Assembly: GCF_013415125.1 (NCBI RefSeq)
Contig: NZ_JACCDE010000014.1
Span: forward strand, 58,220 to 122,219
DNA: 64,000 nt
DNA from: Vreelandella glaciei
GTDB taxonomy: Bacteria; Pseudomonadota; Gammaproteobacteria; Pseudomonadales; Halomonadaceae
Direction: 5' to 3'
Shown here: piece by piece, positions 31,740-40,746 of the stretch
Layout of the letters: each line of letters opens with the position of its first letter
Numbering within the stretch: the first letter of the stretch is position 1
The notes under the pieces: model-generated
The model's input: the letters and a program-made list of their open reading frames with translations, nothing else
What the model was told of the DNA's origin: nothing
The model's database searches: none
Made by a program: the position numbers and the translations under genes

Positions 31740-31985
31740 CTAACGCTCGTCCTCTTCCTCTAGCAATCGCCTGCGTTCAGCAAGCTGCTTTTGAAGGCGC
31801 TTGTGGCGATAAAGCCGCACCAGCGCAATCGTTAACGCGGTAACCAGCATCGCAGCCAACACCCAACCCTGCCAGGGGCGGGCGGCGTTACCCATCACCG
31901 TTTCCAACGTAATTATCAGCATTAAGCCAATCGCCTGGGAGCCGATCGCTAGCGCGCGCAGCCTATCAAAAGCGGGTGGGGGCAT
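31740..31985 (-). CDS. Small two-helix membrane protein of unknown function
   Basis: An 81-residue product is obtained from ATG 31985 (MPPPAFDRLRALAIG), which has ACGGAGA just upstream; a start 9 codons earlier lacks this signal. Two hydrophobic segments (about residues 16-32 and 40-56) are followed by a basic then acidic charged tail, KRLQKQLAERRRLLEEEDER, likely a short cytoplasmic coiled coil. It is divergent from the thioredoxin-like gene. I do not recognise the family. Confidence 0.7.
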   Translation of the reverse strand: MPPPAFDRLRALAIGSQAIGLMLIITLETVMGNAARPWQGWVLAAMLVTALTIALVRLYRHKRLQKQLAERRRLLEEEDER

Positions 31986-32050
31986 AACGTCTCCGTAATT
32001 TGTAGCTCGCATGGTATGGTCTGCCAGTGTACCTGCTTCACGAGAAAATC

Positions 32051-32854
32051 ATGAATGCCATCGCTCTCGGCCCACTGCTGATTTCATTACCGCGTCTTTA
32101 TGCCATCGGCTGCGCGCTGCTGTTGCTACTCTGTACACGGTTACTGCTGGGCCTTCCCCAGCGTGACCAGCAGCGCTGGTTTACCGGGCTTATCATTGTT
32201 TGGTTAGTCAGCGCCCGGGTGGGCCACCTTATGCTCAACCTGGATAGCTATAGCAACGCCCCGCTTGAAGCGCTCAAAGTATGGCAACCCGGCTACCACG
32301 GCCTTTGGGGAATGGTGGCAGGCTTGATATGGACAGCCTGGACGCTGCGGGCGCGATTATTGGCTATGGGCGGTGCGATGGCGATGCTGGTCGCCGCCTC
32401 CAGCCTATGGCTGGTGCTGGTTACCCTGGCGCCCCTAGGCAATGACTTTGCGGTTGACGCTCTGCCGGAGGTCACCCTTGAGGACGTGGGAGGCAATGAA
32501 GTATATCTACCCTCGCTGACCGACAACGCTGATCTAATTATCGTCAACCTGTGGGCGACCTGGTGCCCGCCCTGCCTGCGTGAAATGCCGCTGCTTGAGG
32601 AGGCCGCTCAGCGCGATGGTGTCAGCGTGGTGGTGGCAAACCAAGGCGAAGACCTACTGCCCATGGTGCGCTATTTAGATGAGCAGCAGCTTGGATTTCG
32701 CTATGCGCTGCGCGACCCCAGCCAACAGCTGATGACCCTTTTCGCAGCACCGGGGCTACCCACTACCGTGCTATTCGATGAGCAGGGAAATACCTTAGAT
32801 GTGCATGTGGGCGAACTTACCCGCGCCCATCTAGACCGCTGGTTAAAAGATTGA
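32051..32854 (+). CDS. Membrane-anchored thioredoxin-like (TlpA-type) disulfide reductase
   Basis: The 267-residue product from ATG 32051 (MNAIALGPLLISLPRLYAIG) has about four hydrophobic N-terminal segments (residues 1-130). A TlpA/thioredoxin domain follows (about 145-265) with the redox motif WATWCPPCLREMP and the cis-proline region APGLPTTVLFDEQG. The N-terminal part resembles the membrane half of an Lgt-like protein: it keeps the PGYHGLWGM segment but is too short for a full Lgt enzyme. The thioredoxin domain is probably periplasmic. The role is inferred as thiol-disulfide reduction. Confidence 0.8.
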   Translation: MNAIALGPLLISLPRLYAIGCALLLLLCTRLLLGLPQRDQQRWFTGLIIVWLVSARVGHLMLNLDSYSNAPLEALKVWQPGYHGLWGMVAGLIWTAWTLRARLLAMGGAMAMLVAASSLWLVLVTLAPLGNDFAVDALPEVTLEDVGGNEVYLPSLTDNADLIIVNLWATWCPPCLREMPLLEEAAQRDGVSVVVANQGEDLLPMVRYLDEQQLGFRYALRDPSQQLMTLFAAPGLPTTVLFDEQGNTLDVHVGELTRAHLDRWLKD

Positions 32855-32966
32855 TGTCGATACACCTTAATCCCCCCGCTGCTTTGCGTTAGAATCCCCC
32901 GCCCTGTTGCCGCCGATGCTCCCCCCGGCGGCAGACGACCCGTTTTGCAGACTCCTCCGAGGCATC

Positions 32967-35912
32967 ATGAGCGATTTTTCTCCCGGCCAACGCTGGATTA
33001 GCGACGGTGAAGCTGAGCTTGGGCTCGGCACCGTGCTTAACTGCGACGCCCGTAGCGTTACCATTTTGTTCAGTGCCAGTCAGGAAACCCGTACCTACAA
33101 TACCCGCCAAGCTCCGCTGACCCGCGTTATGTTCGGCAGCGGCGACCGCGTGCTCTCCGCCGACGGCTGGCAGATGGTGGTTGATGACAGCAAAGAGTCC
33201 GGTGGCCTGATTACCTATATCGGTGAAGACAGCGATGGCAACCTGCGCGAACTGCCCGAAGCCAAGCTCGCCGATACCATGCAGTTCGACCAGGCCCGTG
33301 ACCGCCTGCTGACCGGCCAGGTTGACCGCAACGACTGGTTTGATTTGCGCTTTCGTACCCTGCACCACTATCAGCGTATTGAGCAGCACAGCGCGCTGGG
33401 CTTTTCCGGGCCGCGTATCGACCTGATACCTCACCAGCTCTACATTGCCAATGAAGTCGCCAACCGCCATGCGCCCCGCGTACTCCTGGCGGACGAAGTG
33501 GGCTTGGGTAAAACCATCGAAGCCGGCCTGATTCTGCACCGCCTGCTGCTCAACGGCCGCGTTGAGCGGGCGCTGATACTGGTGCCCGACAGCCTCACGC
33601 ATCAGTGGCTGGTCGAGTTACTGCGCCGCTTCTCGCTTAACGTCACGCTGTTAGATGAAACCCAAAGCCAAGCCCACGGCAGCTACAACCCCTTTGAGAG
33701 CGCGCAGCTGGTGTTAGCCAGCCAGGGCTGGCTGTTCGCCAACCCGCAACGCCAGGAGCAGGCGTTGGCCAGCCAGTTCGACCTGCTGATCGTCGACGAA
33801 GCGCACCACCTCGACTGGAGTGAAGAAGGCAGCGGCCCCGGCTACCGGTGCGTCGAACAGCTTTCCGCGCTGATTCCCGGTCTGCTGCTGCTCACCGCAA
33901 CCCCAGAACAGATGGGCATCAAGAGCCACTTTGCCCGCCTGCGGTTGCTGGACAGCGAGCGCTACCACGATCTTGAGCGCTTCAAAGCCGAAGAGAGCCA
34001 CTACACCGAGGTCGCACGCGCCATCGATGCCTTGGAGGCACTGCCCGGCAACCCTGATGCGAGTGCTCACGTCTCTGCGGTAGCCGATGACCGCGACAGT
34101 CAAGCGCTGCTGGCCACGCTATGTAACGAGGAGGCCAGCAAAGCGCAGCAGGACGCCGCTCGCGCCCAACTGAGCGAAGCGCTGCTGGATCGCCACGGCA
34201 CCGGCCGAGTGATGTTCCGCAACAGCCGCCGCCACGTAGGCGGCTTCCCGGAGCGACGCCTCAACCTGGTGCCGTTAGCGCTGCCTTCGGCCTACCGTCG
34301 TGTCGTGCGCCGTTTAGAGCGCGACGATGACTATCTTGACGAGCTGCTAATCGAGACCGGCATGGATCACCCCGATGTGCTGATCTATCCCGACGCGGCC
34401 TATCGCGAGCTCAGCAATGATCCGCTCAACGGCGAAGACTGGTGGCACATTGACCCGCGGGTTAACTGGCTGCTGGAGAAGCTTAGCGACGACAGCGAGA
34501 ACGGCTTCGCTAACGAAAAAGTCCTGGTCATTGCCCACCACCGGGAAACCGCCGAAGGCCTTGCCGAAGGGCTACGGGTGTTGGGCGGCTACCACGCACC
34601 GGTGTTCCACGAAGACCTCTCCTTGATTGAGCGTGACCGCGCGGCAGCGGCGTTTGCCGATGAAGATGGAGGCGTTCAGGTGCTGGTGTGCTCGGAAATT
34701 GGCTCAGAGGGGCGCAACTTCCAGTTCTGCCGTCACCTAGTGATGTTCGATATGCCCCAGCACCCGGATCAGCTCGAACAGCGCATTGGCCGCCTGGATC
34801 GCATCGGCCAACGACACGCTATTGAGCTGCATATTCCGACCTTTGAGGGCAGCCCCGGCGAGCGCCTGCTGCGCTGGTATAACGAAGGTATGGATGCGTT
34901 CAGCGCCCCCCATGGGGTCGGCAACGATCTGTTTGATGCCTTTGGTGACGCCCTGGCTGACGCCCTGCTGGATGATGAAGCGCTTGAAGAGATTATCGCC
35001 GAAACCCGCACGATGTTCAGCGCCAAATTGGCGGAGCACGATGCGGGCCGTAACCGGCTGCTGGAACTCAACGCCTGCCGCCCTGCCCGCGCTCAGCAGG
35101 TCATCGACGCCGTGCGCGAACTTGACGAAGACGCCGCATTGCCGCGCTACCTTGAACGGGCGCTGGATATTTTCGGCGTGGAGAGTCAGGAAATCGGCAA
35201 GGGCTTGATGCACCTGCAGCCCAGCCAACATATGCTGGATGGCCTGCCGGGTCTGGTTAAAGGCGAAGAAGGCTTTACCGCCACGTACAGCCGCGCCCAG
35301 GCGCTAGCCCGCGACGATGTGCAGCGGCTCTCTTGGGAACACCCGCTGCTGCGGGAAATGATGGGCCGCGTGCTGGATGGCACCATGGGCAACTCGGCGC
35401 TCGCTCTGCTGCGCCACGACGCCATTCCCAGCGGACGCTTGATGGCCGAGCTGGTGTTCCGCACCCACTGCCCGGCGCCCAAGAAACTGCACCTTAACCG
35501 CTTCCTGCCGCCCACCGCGGTGCGCCTGCTGCTGGATGAGTCAGGTGCCAATCTGACCAGCAAGATCTCCTTCACCGGTTTGGGCAAAAACCTGCAGAAG
35601 GTTAACAAGTCGCTGGCGAGGGATTTGATCAAGAGCCGTCACGATCAGTTGCGCGAGCTGCTGACTCAGGGGGAAGGCGAAGCCGAGCGCCAGCTGCCCA
35701 GCATTGTCGAAAATGCTGAAGCGCGCATGCGTGCACAGTTGGATGCCGAGATTGCCCGTTTGACCGCGCTGGCCGAGCACAACCCGGCGGTACGCAGCGC
35801 TGAAATTGACGCGCTGAAAGATGAGCGCAAGGCGCTCAGTGAAGCGATTGAAAATACCCGCCTGCGGCTGGATTCAGTACGGGTAATCATCACCGTTGAC
35901 GCCGATCGTTAA
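32967..35912 (+). CDS. rapA: RNA polymerase-associated ATPase RapA
   Basis: RapA is a Swi2/Snf2-type ATPase that recycles RNA polymerase. The start at 32967 (MSDFSPGQRWISDGEAELG) gives 981 residues, close to the E. coli length of 968. N-terminal Tudor-like domains are followed by Walker A ADEVGLGKTIEAG (about residue 176), DEAHHLDW (about 278) and the helicase C-terminal motif EQRIGRLDRIGQ. It is convergent with the TIGR01777 gene, with only 18 bp between stop codons. Confidence 0.95.
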   Translation: MSDFSPGQRWISDGEAELGLGTVLNCDARSVTILFSASQETRTYNTRQAPLTRVMFGSGDRVLSADGWQMVVDDSKESGGLITYIGEDSDGNLRELPEAKLADTMQFDQARDRLLTGQVDRNDWFDLRFRTLHHYQRIEQHSALGFSGPRIDLIPHQLYIANEVANRHAPRVLLADEVGLGKTIEAGLILHRLLLNGRVERALILVPDSLTHQWLVELLRRFSLNVTLLDETQSQAHGSYNPFESAQLVLASQGWLFANPQRQEQALASQFDLLIVDEAHHLDWSEEGSGPGYRCVEQLSALIPGLLLLTATPEQMGIKSHFARLRLLDSERYHDLERFKAEESHYTEVARAIDALEALPGNPDASAHVSAVADDRDSQALLATLCNEEASKAQQDAARAQLSEALLDRHGTGRVMFRNSRRHVGGFPERRLNLVPLALPSAYRRVVRRLERDDDYLDELLIETGMDHPDVLIYPDAAYRELSNDPLNGEDWWHIDPRVNWLLEKLSDDSENGFANEKVLVIAHHRETAEGLAEGLRVLGGYHAPVFHEDLSLIERDRAAAAFADEDGGVQVLVCSEIGSEGRNFQFCRHLVMFDMPQHPDQLEQRIGRLDRIGQRHAIELHIPTFEGSPGERLLRWYNEGMDAFSAPHGVGNDLFDAFGDALADALLDDEALEEIIAETRTMFSAKLAEHDAGRNRLLELNACRPARAQQVIDAVRELDEDAALPRYLERALDIFGVESQEIGKGLMHLQPSQHMLDGLPGLVKGEEGFTATYSRAQALARDDVQRLSWEHPLLREMMGRVLDGTMGNSALALLRHDAIPSGRLMAELVFRTHCPAPKKLHLNRFLPPTAVRLLLDESGANLTSKISFTGLGKNLQKVNKSLARDLIKSRHDQLRELLTQGEGEAERQLPSIVENAEARMRAQLDAEIARLTALAEHNPAVRSAEIDALKDERKALSEAIENTRLRLDSVRVIITVDADR

Positions 35913-35930
35913 TCGCCAAGCGAATGCTTC

Positions 35931-36833
35931 CTAAAGGATCGCCTCAAGCGCCTTGTCCAGCGTGGGATATTGAAAGGTAAACCCTGCCGCTTCAAGGCGC
36001 GCGGGGCGCATATCCGCCCCGGTCAGCAATAGCCGAGACATTTCCCCCAACCCCGCCTTCAAGACAAACGCGGGTACGGGAAAAATGGCCGGTCGATTGA
36101 GATGCTTGGCCAGGGTTTTGGTAAAGATGGCGTTGGTGACCGGGTGCGGTGCGCTGCCGTTAAAGGCGCCGCTCAAGGTTTCGTGATTGATGAGAAACAG
36201 GATCGCCGCGACTAAATCATCGCGGTGGATCCACGGCATAAATTGCTCACCGCTGCCAAAGCGGCCACCTAGTCCTAGCTTAAACGGCGGCAGCATTTTC
36301 TGCAGGCTACCGCCGCCTGTATCTAGCACCAACCCCGTACGCAAAATCGCTAAACGCACCCCCATCGCCTCAATCGGCTGGGCGGCTGCCTCCCACTGTT
36401 TGCACAGACGATGGGCAAACTCATCGTTAGGGATTGTCTCTTCGGTCACCACGCGCTTGCCCTGATCGCCGTAATAGCCCATCGCTGAACCCGATACCAT
36501 TACCTTCGGCAATGGCTGACCATTAGCCTTTAACTGTTCACACAACGCGACCAATTGCTCAGTTGACGCTACACGAGAATTTATCAGCTTGGCTTTCTGC
36601 TCATCGCTCCAGCGCTTACCGGCAATAGACTCTCCAGCCAAGTTAATTAGCGCGTCCGGTGGTGACTCAATAAACGCCTGGGCGCTGTCACGAATGTCAC
36701 AGCTATTGGGCAAGCGATCGCGTACTTGATGAGGGTGACGGGAAACCACCTGCACCTCGTGGCCTTGCTCTATCAGTTTTTGGCATAGCCGCTGGCCGAC
36801 AAACCCACTGCCTCCGGTCACTAATACGCGCAT
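35931..36833 (-). CDS. TIGR01777 family NAD(P)-dependent epimerase-like protein
   Basis: An extended short-chain dehydrogenase fold (E. coli YfcH-like). The start ATG 36833 (MRVLVTGGSGFVGQRLCQKL) is preceded by AGGAG, giving 300 residues. The Rossmann motif TGGSGFVG, INLAGESIAGKRW and a C-terminal DUF1731-like segment (RPARLEAAGFTFQYPTLDKA) are present. The reaction is unknown for the family. It is divergent from the renalase-like flavoprotein; the 146-bp gap has a TTGTAC promoter-like element. Confidence 0.85.
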   Translation of the reverse strand: MRVLVTGGSGFVGQRLCQKLIEQGHEVQVVSRHPHQVRDRLPNSCDIRDSAQAFIESPPDALINLAGESIAGKRWSDEQKAKLINSRVASTEQLVALCEQLKANGQPLPKVMVSGSAMGYYGDQGKRVVTEETIPNDEFAHRLCKQWEAAAQPIEAMGVRLAILRTGLVLDTGGGSLQKMLPPFKLGLGGRFGSGEQFMPWIHRDDLVAAILFLINHETLSGAFNGSAPHPVTNAIFTKTLAKHLNRPAIFPVPAFVLKAGLGEMSRLLLTGADMRPARLEAAGFTFQYPTLDKALEAIL

Positions 36834-36899
36834 GGAATTACTCCTGTTGGTGCCACCGTTCGTTGTCAGCTTGACGAAATGAATCAATCGACGACCAAA

Positions 36900-36930
36900 T
36901 TGTACGACATCTATACACAACTGCTACATT
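36900..36930 (+). promoter_or_regulatory. TTGTAC-N19-TACATT promoter-like element
   Basis: TTGTAC (36900-36905) and TACATT (36925-36930) are 19 bp apart, the long spacer typical of MerR-controlled promoters. TGTA and TACA half-sites (36901-36904 and 36914-36917) form an inverted repeat within the spacer. The same TTGTAC with a 19-bp spacer occurs before the MerR-like gene at 38092-38122. Confidence 0.4.
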
Positions 36931-36979
36931 AAGCTTTCAACTCTATTCATACGACACCTAAACAACGCTGCGAGGAACC

Positions 36980-38029
36980 ATGGCGATACTGCCTCTGAGT
37001 GCTCATCAATCGGTCGCCATCATTGGTGCAGGCATCGCAGGGCTTGCCTGTGGGCAGGTACTCGCCAATAGCGGCGCTAGCGTTACGCTGTTTGATAAAG
37101 CCCGCGGCCCTGGCGGGCGCCTGTCGAGTAAGCGCAGACCCAGCGCGACGCTAGATCTAGGCGCCCAGGCTTTCAGCGTACACAACGCAGACTTTCAGCG
37201 CGCGGTTGATACATGGCTATCCATTGGCTGCATCGCTTCTTGGCCCACCGCTACCTATCAGGCTAGTCCAAATGGCTGGCAGGCGCATAACGATGGGCAA
37301 AAGCGCTACACCGGTGCTCCTCGAATGAGTGCCTTGACGCGTCATTTGGCCGACTCGCTAACGGCGCTACCTCAGGCTGCACTGCATACAGGCACTTCCA
37401 TCACGTCACTCAAACGCACGCAAAAAGGGTGGCTGTTGGTAACGGCTGGCGGCATTACCCATGGGCCTTATGATCAGGTAGTGGTCAGCGCACCACCGCC
37501 CCAGGCCCATGCACTGCTGGCAGCGTGGGACGACGATTTGGCCACCGCGTGCCAAACACGAAAGCAGCGCGCCTGCTGGGCGGGATGGGCGATTTTTGAC
37601 GGACCGCTTCCCGCCATACCCGGTGTTGACCCAGACTGGCAGATGGCGCGGGTTGCCCACCCTACCCTGCATATTGTGTCACGTAACCAAACTAAACCAG
37701 GACGCGCAGCTCAACCTGAAAGCCTTAGCCTGCTGGCTCAACTCGACTGGAGCGAAGCACATTTGGAGCAGCCTGCCAGTGAGGTGGCTCGCCAGCTTCT
37801 TGCCGCTCTAAAAAGTCTTTTCCCCGTCTCAGCAACGCTACCCGACCTGATTGAAACAGGCGCGCACCGGTGGCGCTATGCACAACCAGCGGCCGCTTGT
37901 GAACACACATACTTATACAGTGGAAACGGTTTGGCCTTGTGCGGCGATAACTTTTGTGACGGCCGGGTAGAAGATGCCTGGCTATCAGGCCATCGCTTGG
38001 GGAAAGCGCTAATAGGCCGGTCGGTCTAA
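36980..38029 (+). CDS. Renalase-like NAD(P)/FAD-dependent oxidoreductase
   Basis: The 349-residue product has an N-terminal FAD-binding Rossmann motif, AIIGAGIAGLACGQVLANSG, then FDKARGPGGRLSSKR and a C-terminal flavin signature (YLYSGNGLALCGDNFCDGRV then EDAWLSGHRLG), as in renalase-type amine oxidase family proteins. Bacterial renalases oxidise isomeric dihydronicotinamides; that activity is plausible here but not shown. Its upstream element matches that of the nearby MerR-like gene, suggesting common control. Confidence 0.82.
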   Translation: MAILPLSAHQSVAIIGAGIAGLACGQVLANSGASVTLFDKARGPGGRLSSKRRPSATLDLGAQAFSVHNADFQRAVDTWLSIGCIASWPTATYQASPNGWQAHNDGQKRYTGAPRMSALTRHLADSLTALPQAALHTGTSITSLKRTQKGWLLVTAGGITHGPYDQVVVSAPPPQAHALLAAWDDDLATACQTRKQRACWAGWAIFDGPLPAIPGVDPDWQMARVAHPTLHIVSRNQTKPGRAAQPESLSLLAQLDWSEAHLEQPASEVARQLLAALKSLFPVSATLPDLIETGAHRWRYAQPAAACEHTYLYSGNGLALCGDNFCDGRVEDAWLSGHRLGKALIGRSV

Positions 38030-38071
38030 TTTTTAAAATATTATACGGGCTAAGAAGGATTCTTATAAAGG

Positions 38072-38122
38072 TTGTACCGAATAGCGACAAGTTGTACAAA
38101 TGAGCATACAGTAACGTACTAA
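38072..38122 (+). promoter_or_regulatory. Paired TTGTAC sites and long-spacer promoter before the MerR-like gene
   Basis: TTGTAC occurs at 38072-38077 and 38092-38097, exactly 20 bp (two helical turns) apart; the second is part of the palindrome TTGTACAA. From the second copy a TACTAA -10-like hexamer (38117-38122) follows after 19 bp. The arrangement fits an autoregulated MerR-family promoter. This is a pattern reading with no experimental support. Confidence 0.45.
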
Positions 38123-38214
38123 TGTTCAGATCTTTGATTAGGCAGTCTCTACATGGAACACGCTTCACCTTCGCCGCGGCGAATAATGTCCGGCCCTTAC
38201 AGCGCGGCGCTGCA

Positions 38215-38250
38215 GTTAACTAGCATGTGGTTAACTACGTTGCAGTTAAC
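38215..38250 (+). repeat. Three GTTAAC palindromes at exact 15-bp period
   Basis: GTTAAC occurs at 38215, 38230 and 38245, each 15 bp from the next. The first and third are embedded in the longer repeat TGCAGTTAAC. The array ends 18 nt before the chosen start of the MerR-like gene, inside its expected 5' leader. Confidence 0.6.
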
Positions 38251-38268
38251 AAAGAGGTACTGGCGCTC

Positions 38269-39189
38269 ATGAGTCTTAAGGCGACCCATCCCCCCGATAC
38301 GCCGCTCTATCCGATACGCGAAGTGTCTCGCTTGACGGGCGTAAACTCGGTCACCCTTCGCGCTTGGGAACGACGCTACGGGCTGATTCGCCCCCAGCGC
38401 ACCCCCAAAGGGCATCGCCTTTACGCTCAAGACGACATCACACGCATCGAACGCATCTTGCAGTGGCTCAATCGTGGTGTGCCGGTCAGTCAAGTCGCCG
38501 ACTTGCTTGACCAGCCAGAAACAATTGAGGCGCCTACCCCTGATGCCGGCGATTGGGCTAGCCAACGCCTGCAGCTGCAAGCCATCATCGAAGCGTTAGA
38601 CCTGCCCAAGCTAGAGGCTTTTTATTACCAGAGCTTAGCGCTCTATCCGCTGAGTATTGCCATTAACGAGCTTTGGCAGCCGGTTGTTTTAAGCTTAGAG
38701 GCGAAATGGGCCATTCAGGCAGACCAGTTAGTACGCCGCACCTTGGAAGCATTTTTGCGCAGCCAAGTGGGCATCCGCTTGCATTATGCTAACCAGGCTA
38801 CCCGGGGCCCGCTGATTTTGCTCAATGCCATGCCCGATGACCCTGGCCCGCTCTGGGTGTTGATGTCGGCATTGATGGCCAGCGAGCAAGGCTACCGAGT
38901 ACAGATGCTTGACCACTCGCTGCCACTGGAGGATCTCCCTCAGGCAGTCGCGCGGCTACACTCGTCGATGGTACTGCTGTCTAGCGGCCAGCGCGAAAGT
39001 GACAGCTATATTCGCCAAGCGCTGCCTAAAGCCGCCGAGACGCTTAATGTGCCCATCGGCGTGTGTGGTGAAGTGGCGCGCCTGCGCGAAGCCGATCTGC
39101 GCGATAGCCCGGTTCACATGCTAGGCGATGACTTGCCCCAGGCGATTGCTCGCTTGCGTCCTCTCTTACGCGAGTCAGGCGTACTGTAA
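38269..39189 (+). CDS. MerR-family regulator, LitR/CarH-like but lacking the B12-ligand motif
   Basis: The start ATG 38269 gives 306 residues. The N-terminal MerR winged helix contains the signature TGVNSVTLRAWERRYGLIRP (about residues 24-43). The C-terminal half matches the helical and Rossmann-like cobalamin-sensor architecture of LitR/CarH. However, the region where those have an E/DxHxxG cobalamin-ligand motif reads PDDPGPLWVLMSALMASEQG, with no histidine. That resembles B12-independent class II LitR. It lies upstream of the photolyase operon and is followed by a terminator. A light- or stress-responsive regulator of that operon is inferred. Confidence 0.8.
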   Translation: MSLKATHPPDTPLYPIREVSRLTGVNSVTLRAWERRYGLIRPQRTPKGHRLYAQDDITRIERILQWLNRGVPVSQVADLLDQPETIEAPTPDAGDWASQRLQLQAIIEALDLPKLEAFYYQSLALYPLSIAINELWQPVVLSLEAKWAIQADQLVRRTLEAFLRSQVGIRLHYANQATRGPLILLNAMPDDPGPLWVLMSALMASEQGYRVQMLDHSLPLEDLPQAVARLHSSMVLLSSGQRESDSYIRQALPKAAETLNVPIGVCGEVARLREADLRDSPVHMLGDDLPQAIARLRPLLRESGVL

Positions 39190-39206
39190 CCAACACACTC
39201 TTACCC

Positions 39207-39241
39207 TGGCCGTTCGCCCTCTGGCGACCGGCCATTTTTTT
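39207..39241 (+). terminator. Terminator/attenuator between the MerR-like gene and phrB
   Basis: TGGCCGTTCGCC (39207-39218) and GGCGACCGGCCA (39223-39234) pair with a small internal mismatch and a 4-nt loop, followed by seven T residues. It ends only 18 nt before the phrB ATG, so phrB expression depends on read-through or on a promoter inside the end of the regulator gene. Confidence 0.85.
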
Positions 39242-39258
39242 GTGCCGTAGGAGCCCCT

Positions 39259-40686
39259 ATGACAGAAAAGCCTATGAAACGTCAATTGGTTTGGCTGCGC
39301 AGCGACTTGCGTATTGATGACAACAGTGCCCTGGCTGCCGCAGCGGCCAAAGGGCCTGTCATCGCGGTTTTTTTGCGCAGTATTCCCCAGTGGCAAGAGC
39401 ACGGCCATGGTGCCAATAAGCTGGATTTTTGGGCGCGCGGTGTCGCCACCGTTAAAACAGCCCTTAACGGATTGAATATTCCGCTGCTGCATCGCGACAT
39501 TGGCCGCTATGATCAGGCCCCCGAGGCACTGCTCGATATCGCTCGTGAGTACGATATTGAGCAGTTGCACTTCAATTACGAGTACGCCCTCAATGAGCGC
39601 CACCGCGACCAGGCTGTGCAAGACGCCTTTAAGCAGGCCGGTATTGCCGCCCATGGCTGCCACGATGCCATGGCATTTGCCCCCGGCAGCCTGCTAACCG
39701 GCAAGGGCGACTACTACGGGGTATTTACGCCGTTCTCCAAGGCGTGGCACAAGCAGGTCACCGCCGACCAGTTAGCGCTGCGCGAGTCACCACCGGTGCA
39801 AACAGAACTGGATATTAAAAGTGATCCGTTGCCTGCGCTACCGACCCTTGACAGCACACCGATAGAAGAGCGCCTGTGGCCTGCCGGTGAACGGCCCGCG
39901 GCGGATAACTTGGCGCGTTTCCTGCGCTTTCGTGGCCGCCACTATAAAGACCAGCGTGATCTTCCCAAGGTACGTGGTACCAGCGAGCTATCCCCCTACT
40001 TAGCGTTAGGCATGATCTCCCATCGCCAATGTTTACAAGCCGTGATAAGCGAAAACGGCGGTCACTTAGCCGATGGCGATATCGGTCTTACTACCTGGGT
40101 CAACGAACTGGTCTGGCGCGAATTTTATCAGCACGTAGCGGTAGGATTTCCCGAAGTGTGCCGCTATCAACCCTTCCAGGAACACACTAAGCAATTGAAG
40201 TGGCGCGATGATGATGAAGGCTTTCAAGCTTGGTGCGAAGGGCGTACTGGCTACCCTATTGTCGATGCTGCCATGCGCCAGTTAGTCGCCACCGGTTGGA
40301 TGCATAATCGGCTGCGCATGGTGACCGCAATGTTTTTAAGTAAGCACCTGCTGATTGATTGGCGGCGCGGTGAAGCCTTTTTTATGCGTCACTTGGTGGA
40401 CGGCGAATTTTGCGCCAACAACGGTGGCTGGCAGTGGGCTGCTTCTACGGGTACCGATGCCGCGCCTTACTTTCGCATCTTTAACCCTACCACTCAGTCG
40501 ACCCGCTTTGATGCTGACGGTGAGTTTATTGCCCACTGGCTGCCTGAGCTTGCTGATCTGCCTGCCAAAGCGCGCCATACGCCGCCTCAAGACCTACTCA
40601 CCGATGTGCAATACCCAGCGCCGATCGTTGATCACAAAGCGGCACGTCAACGTGCACTGGACACGTTTAAATCACTCACTAAATAA
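39259..40686 (+). CDS. phrB: Deoxyribodipyrimidine photolyase (class I CPD)
   Basis: Photolyase repairs UV-induced cyclobutane pyrimidine dimers using FADH and light. The 475-residue product has an N-terminal antenna domain (RQLVWLRSDLRIDDNSAL) and a C-terminal FAD domain. The latter includes TGYPIVDAAMRQLVATGWMH, NRLRMVTAMFLSKHLLIDWR and NNGGWQWAASTGTDAAPYFR, i.e. the usual FAD- and substrate-binding signatures. TAGGAG lies 5 nt before the ATG. It heads an operon through 45900 with short gaps or overlaps. Confidence 0.95.
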   Translation: MTEKPMKRQLVWLRSDLRIDDNSALAAAAAKGPVIAVFLRSIPQWQEHGHGANKLDFWARGVATVKTALNGLNIPLLHRDIGRYDQAPEALLDIAREYDIEQLHFNYEYALNERHRDQAVQDAFKQAGIAAHGCHDAMAFAPGSLLTGKGDYYGVFTPFSKAWHKQVTADQLALRESPPVQTELDIKSDPLPALPTLDSTPIEERLWPAGERPAADNLARFLRFRGRHYKDQRDLPKVRGTSELSPYLALGMISHRQCLQAVISENGGHLADGDIGLTTWVNELVWREFYQHVAVGFPEVCRYQPFQEHTKQLKWRDDDEGFQAWCEGRTGYPIVDAAMRQLVATGWMHNRLRMVTAMFLSKHLLIDWRRGEAFFMRHLVDGEFCANNGGWQWAASTGTDAAPYFRIFNPTTQSTRFDADGEFIAHWLPELADLPAKARHTPPQDLLTDVQYPAPIVDHKAARQRALDTFKSLTK

Positions 40687-40746
40687 TCGCTTCTGTCCCC
40701 GTTTCCTTAAGCCATTATAGTTGCAAAGCTAATCAAGGAGACCGTT

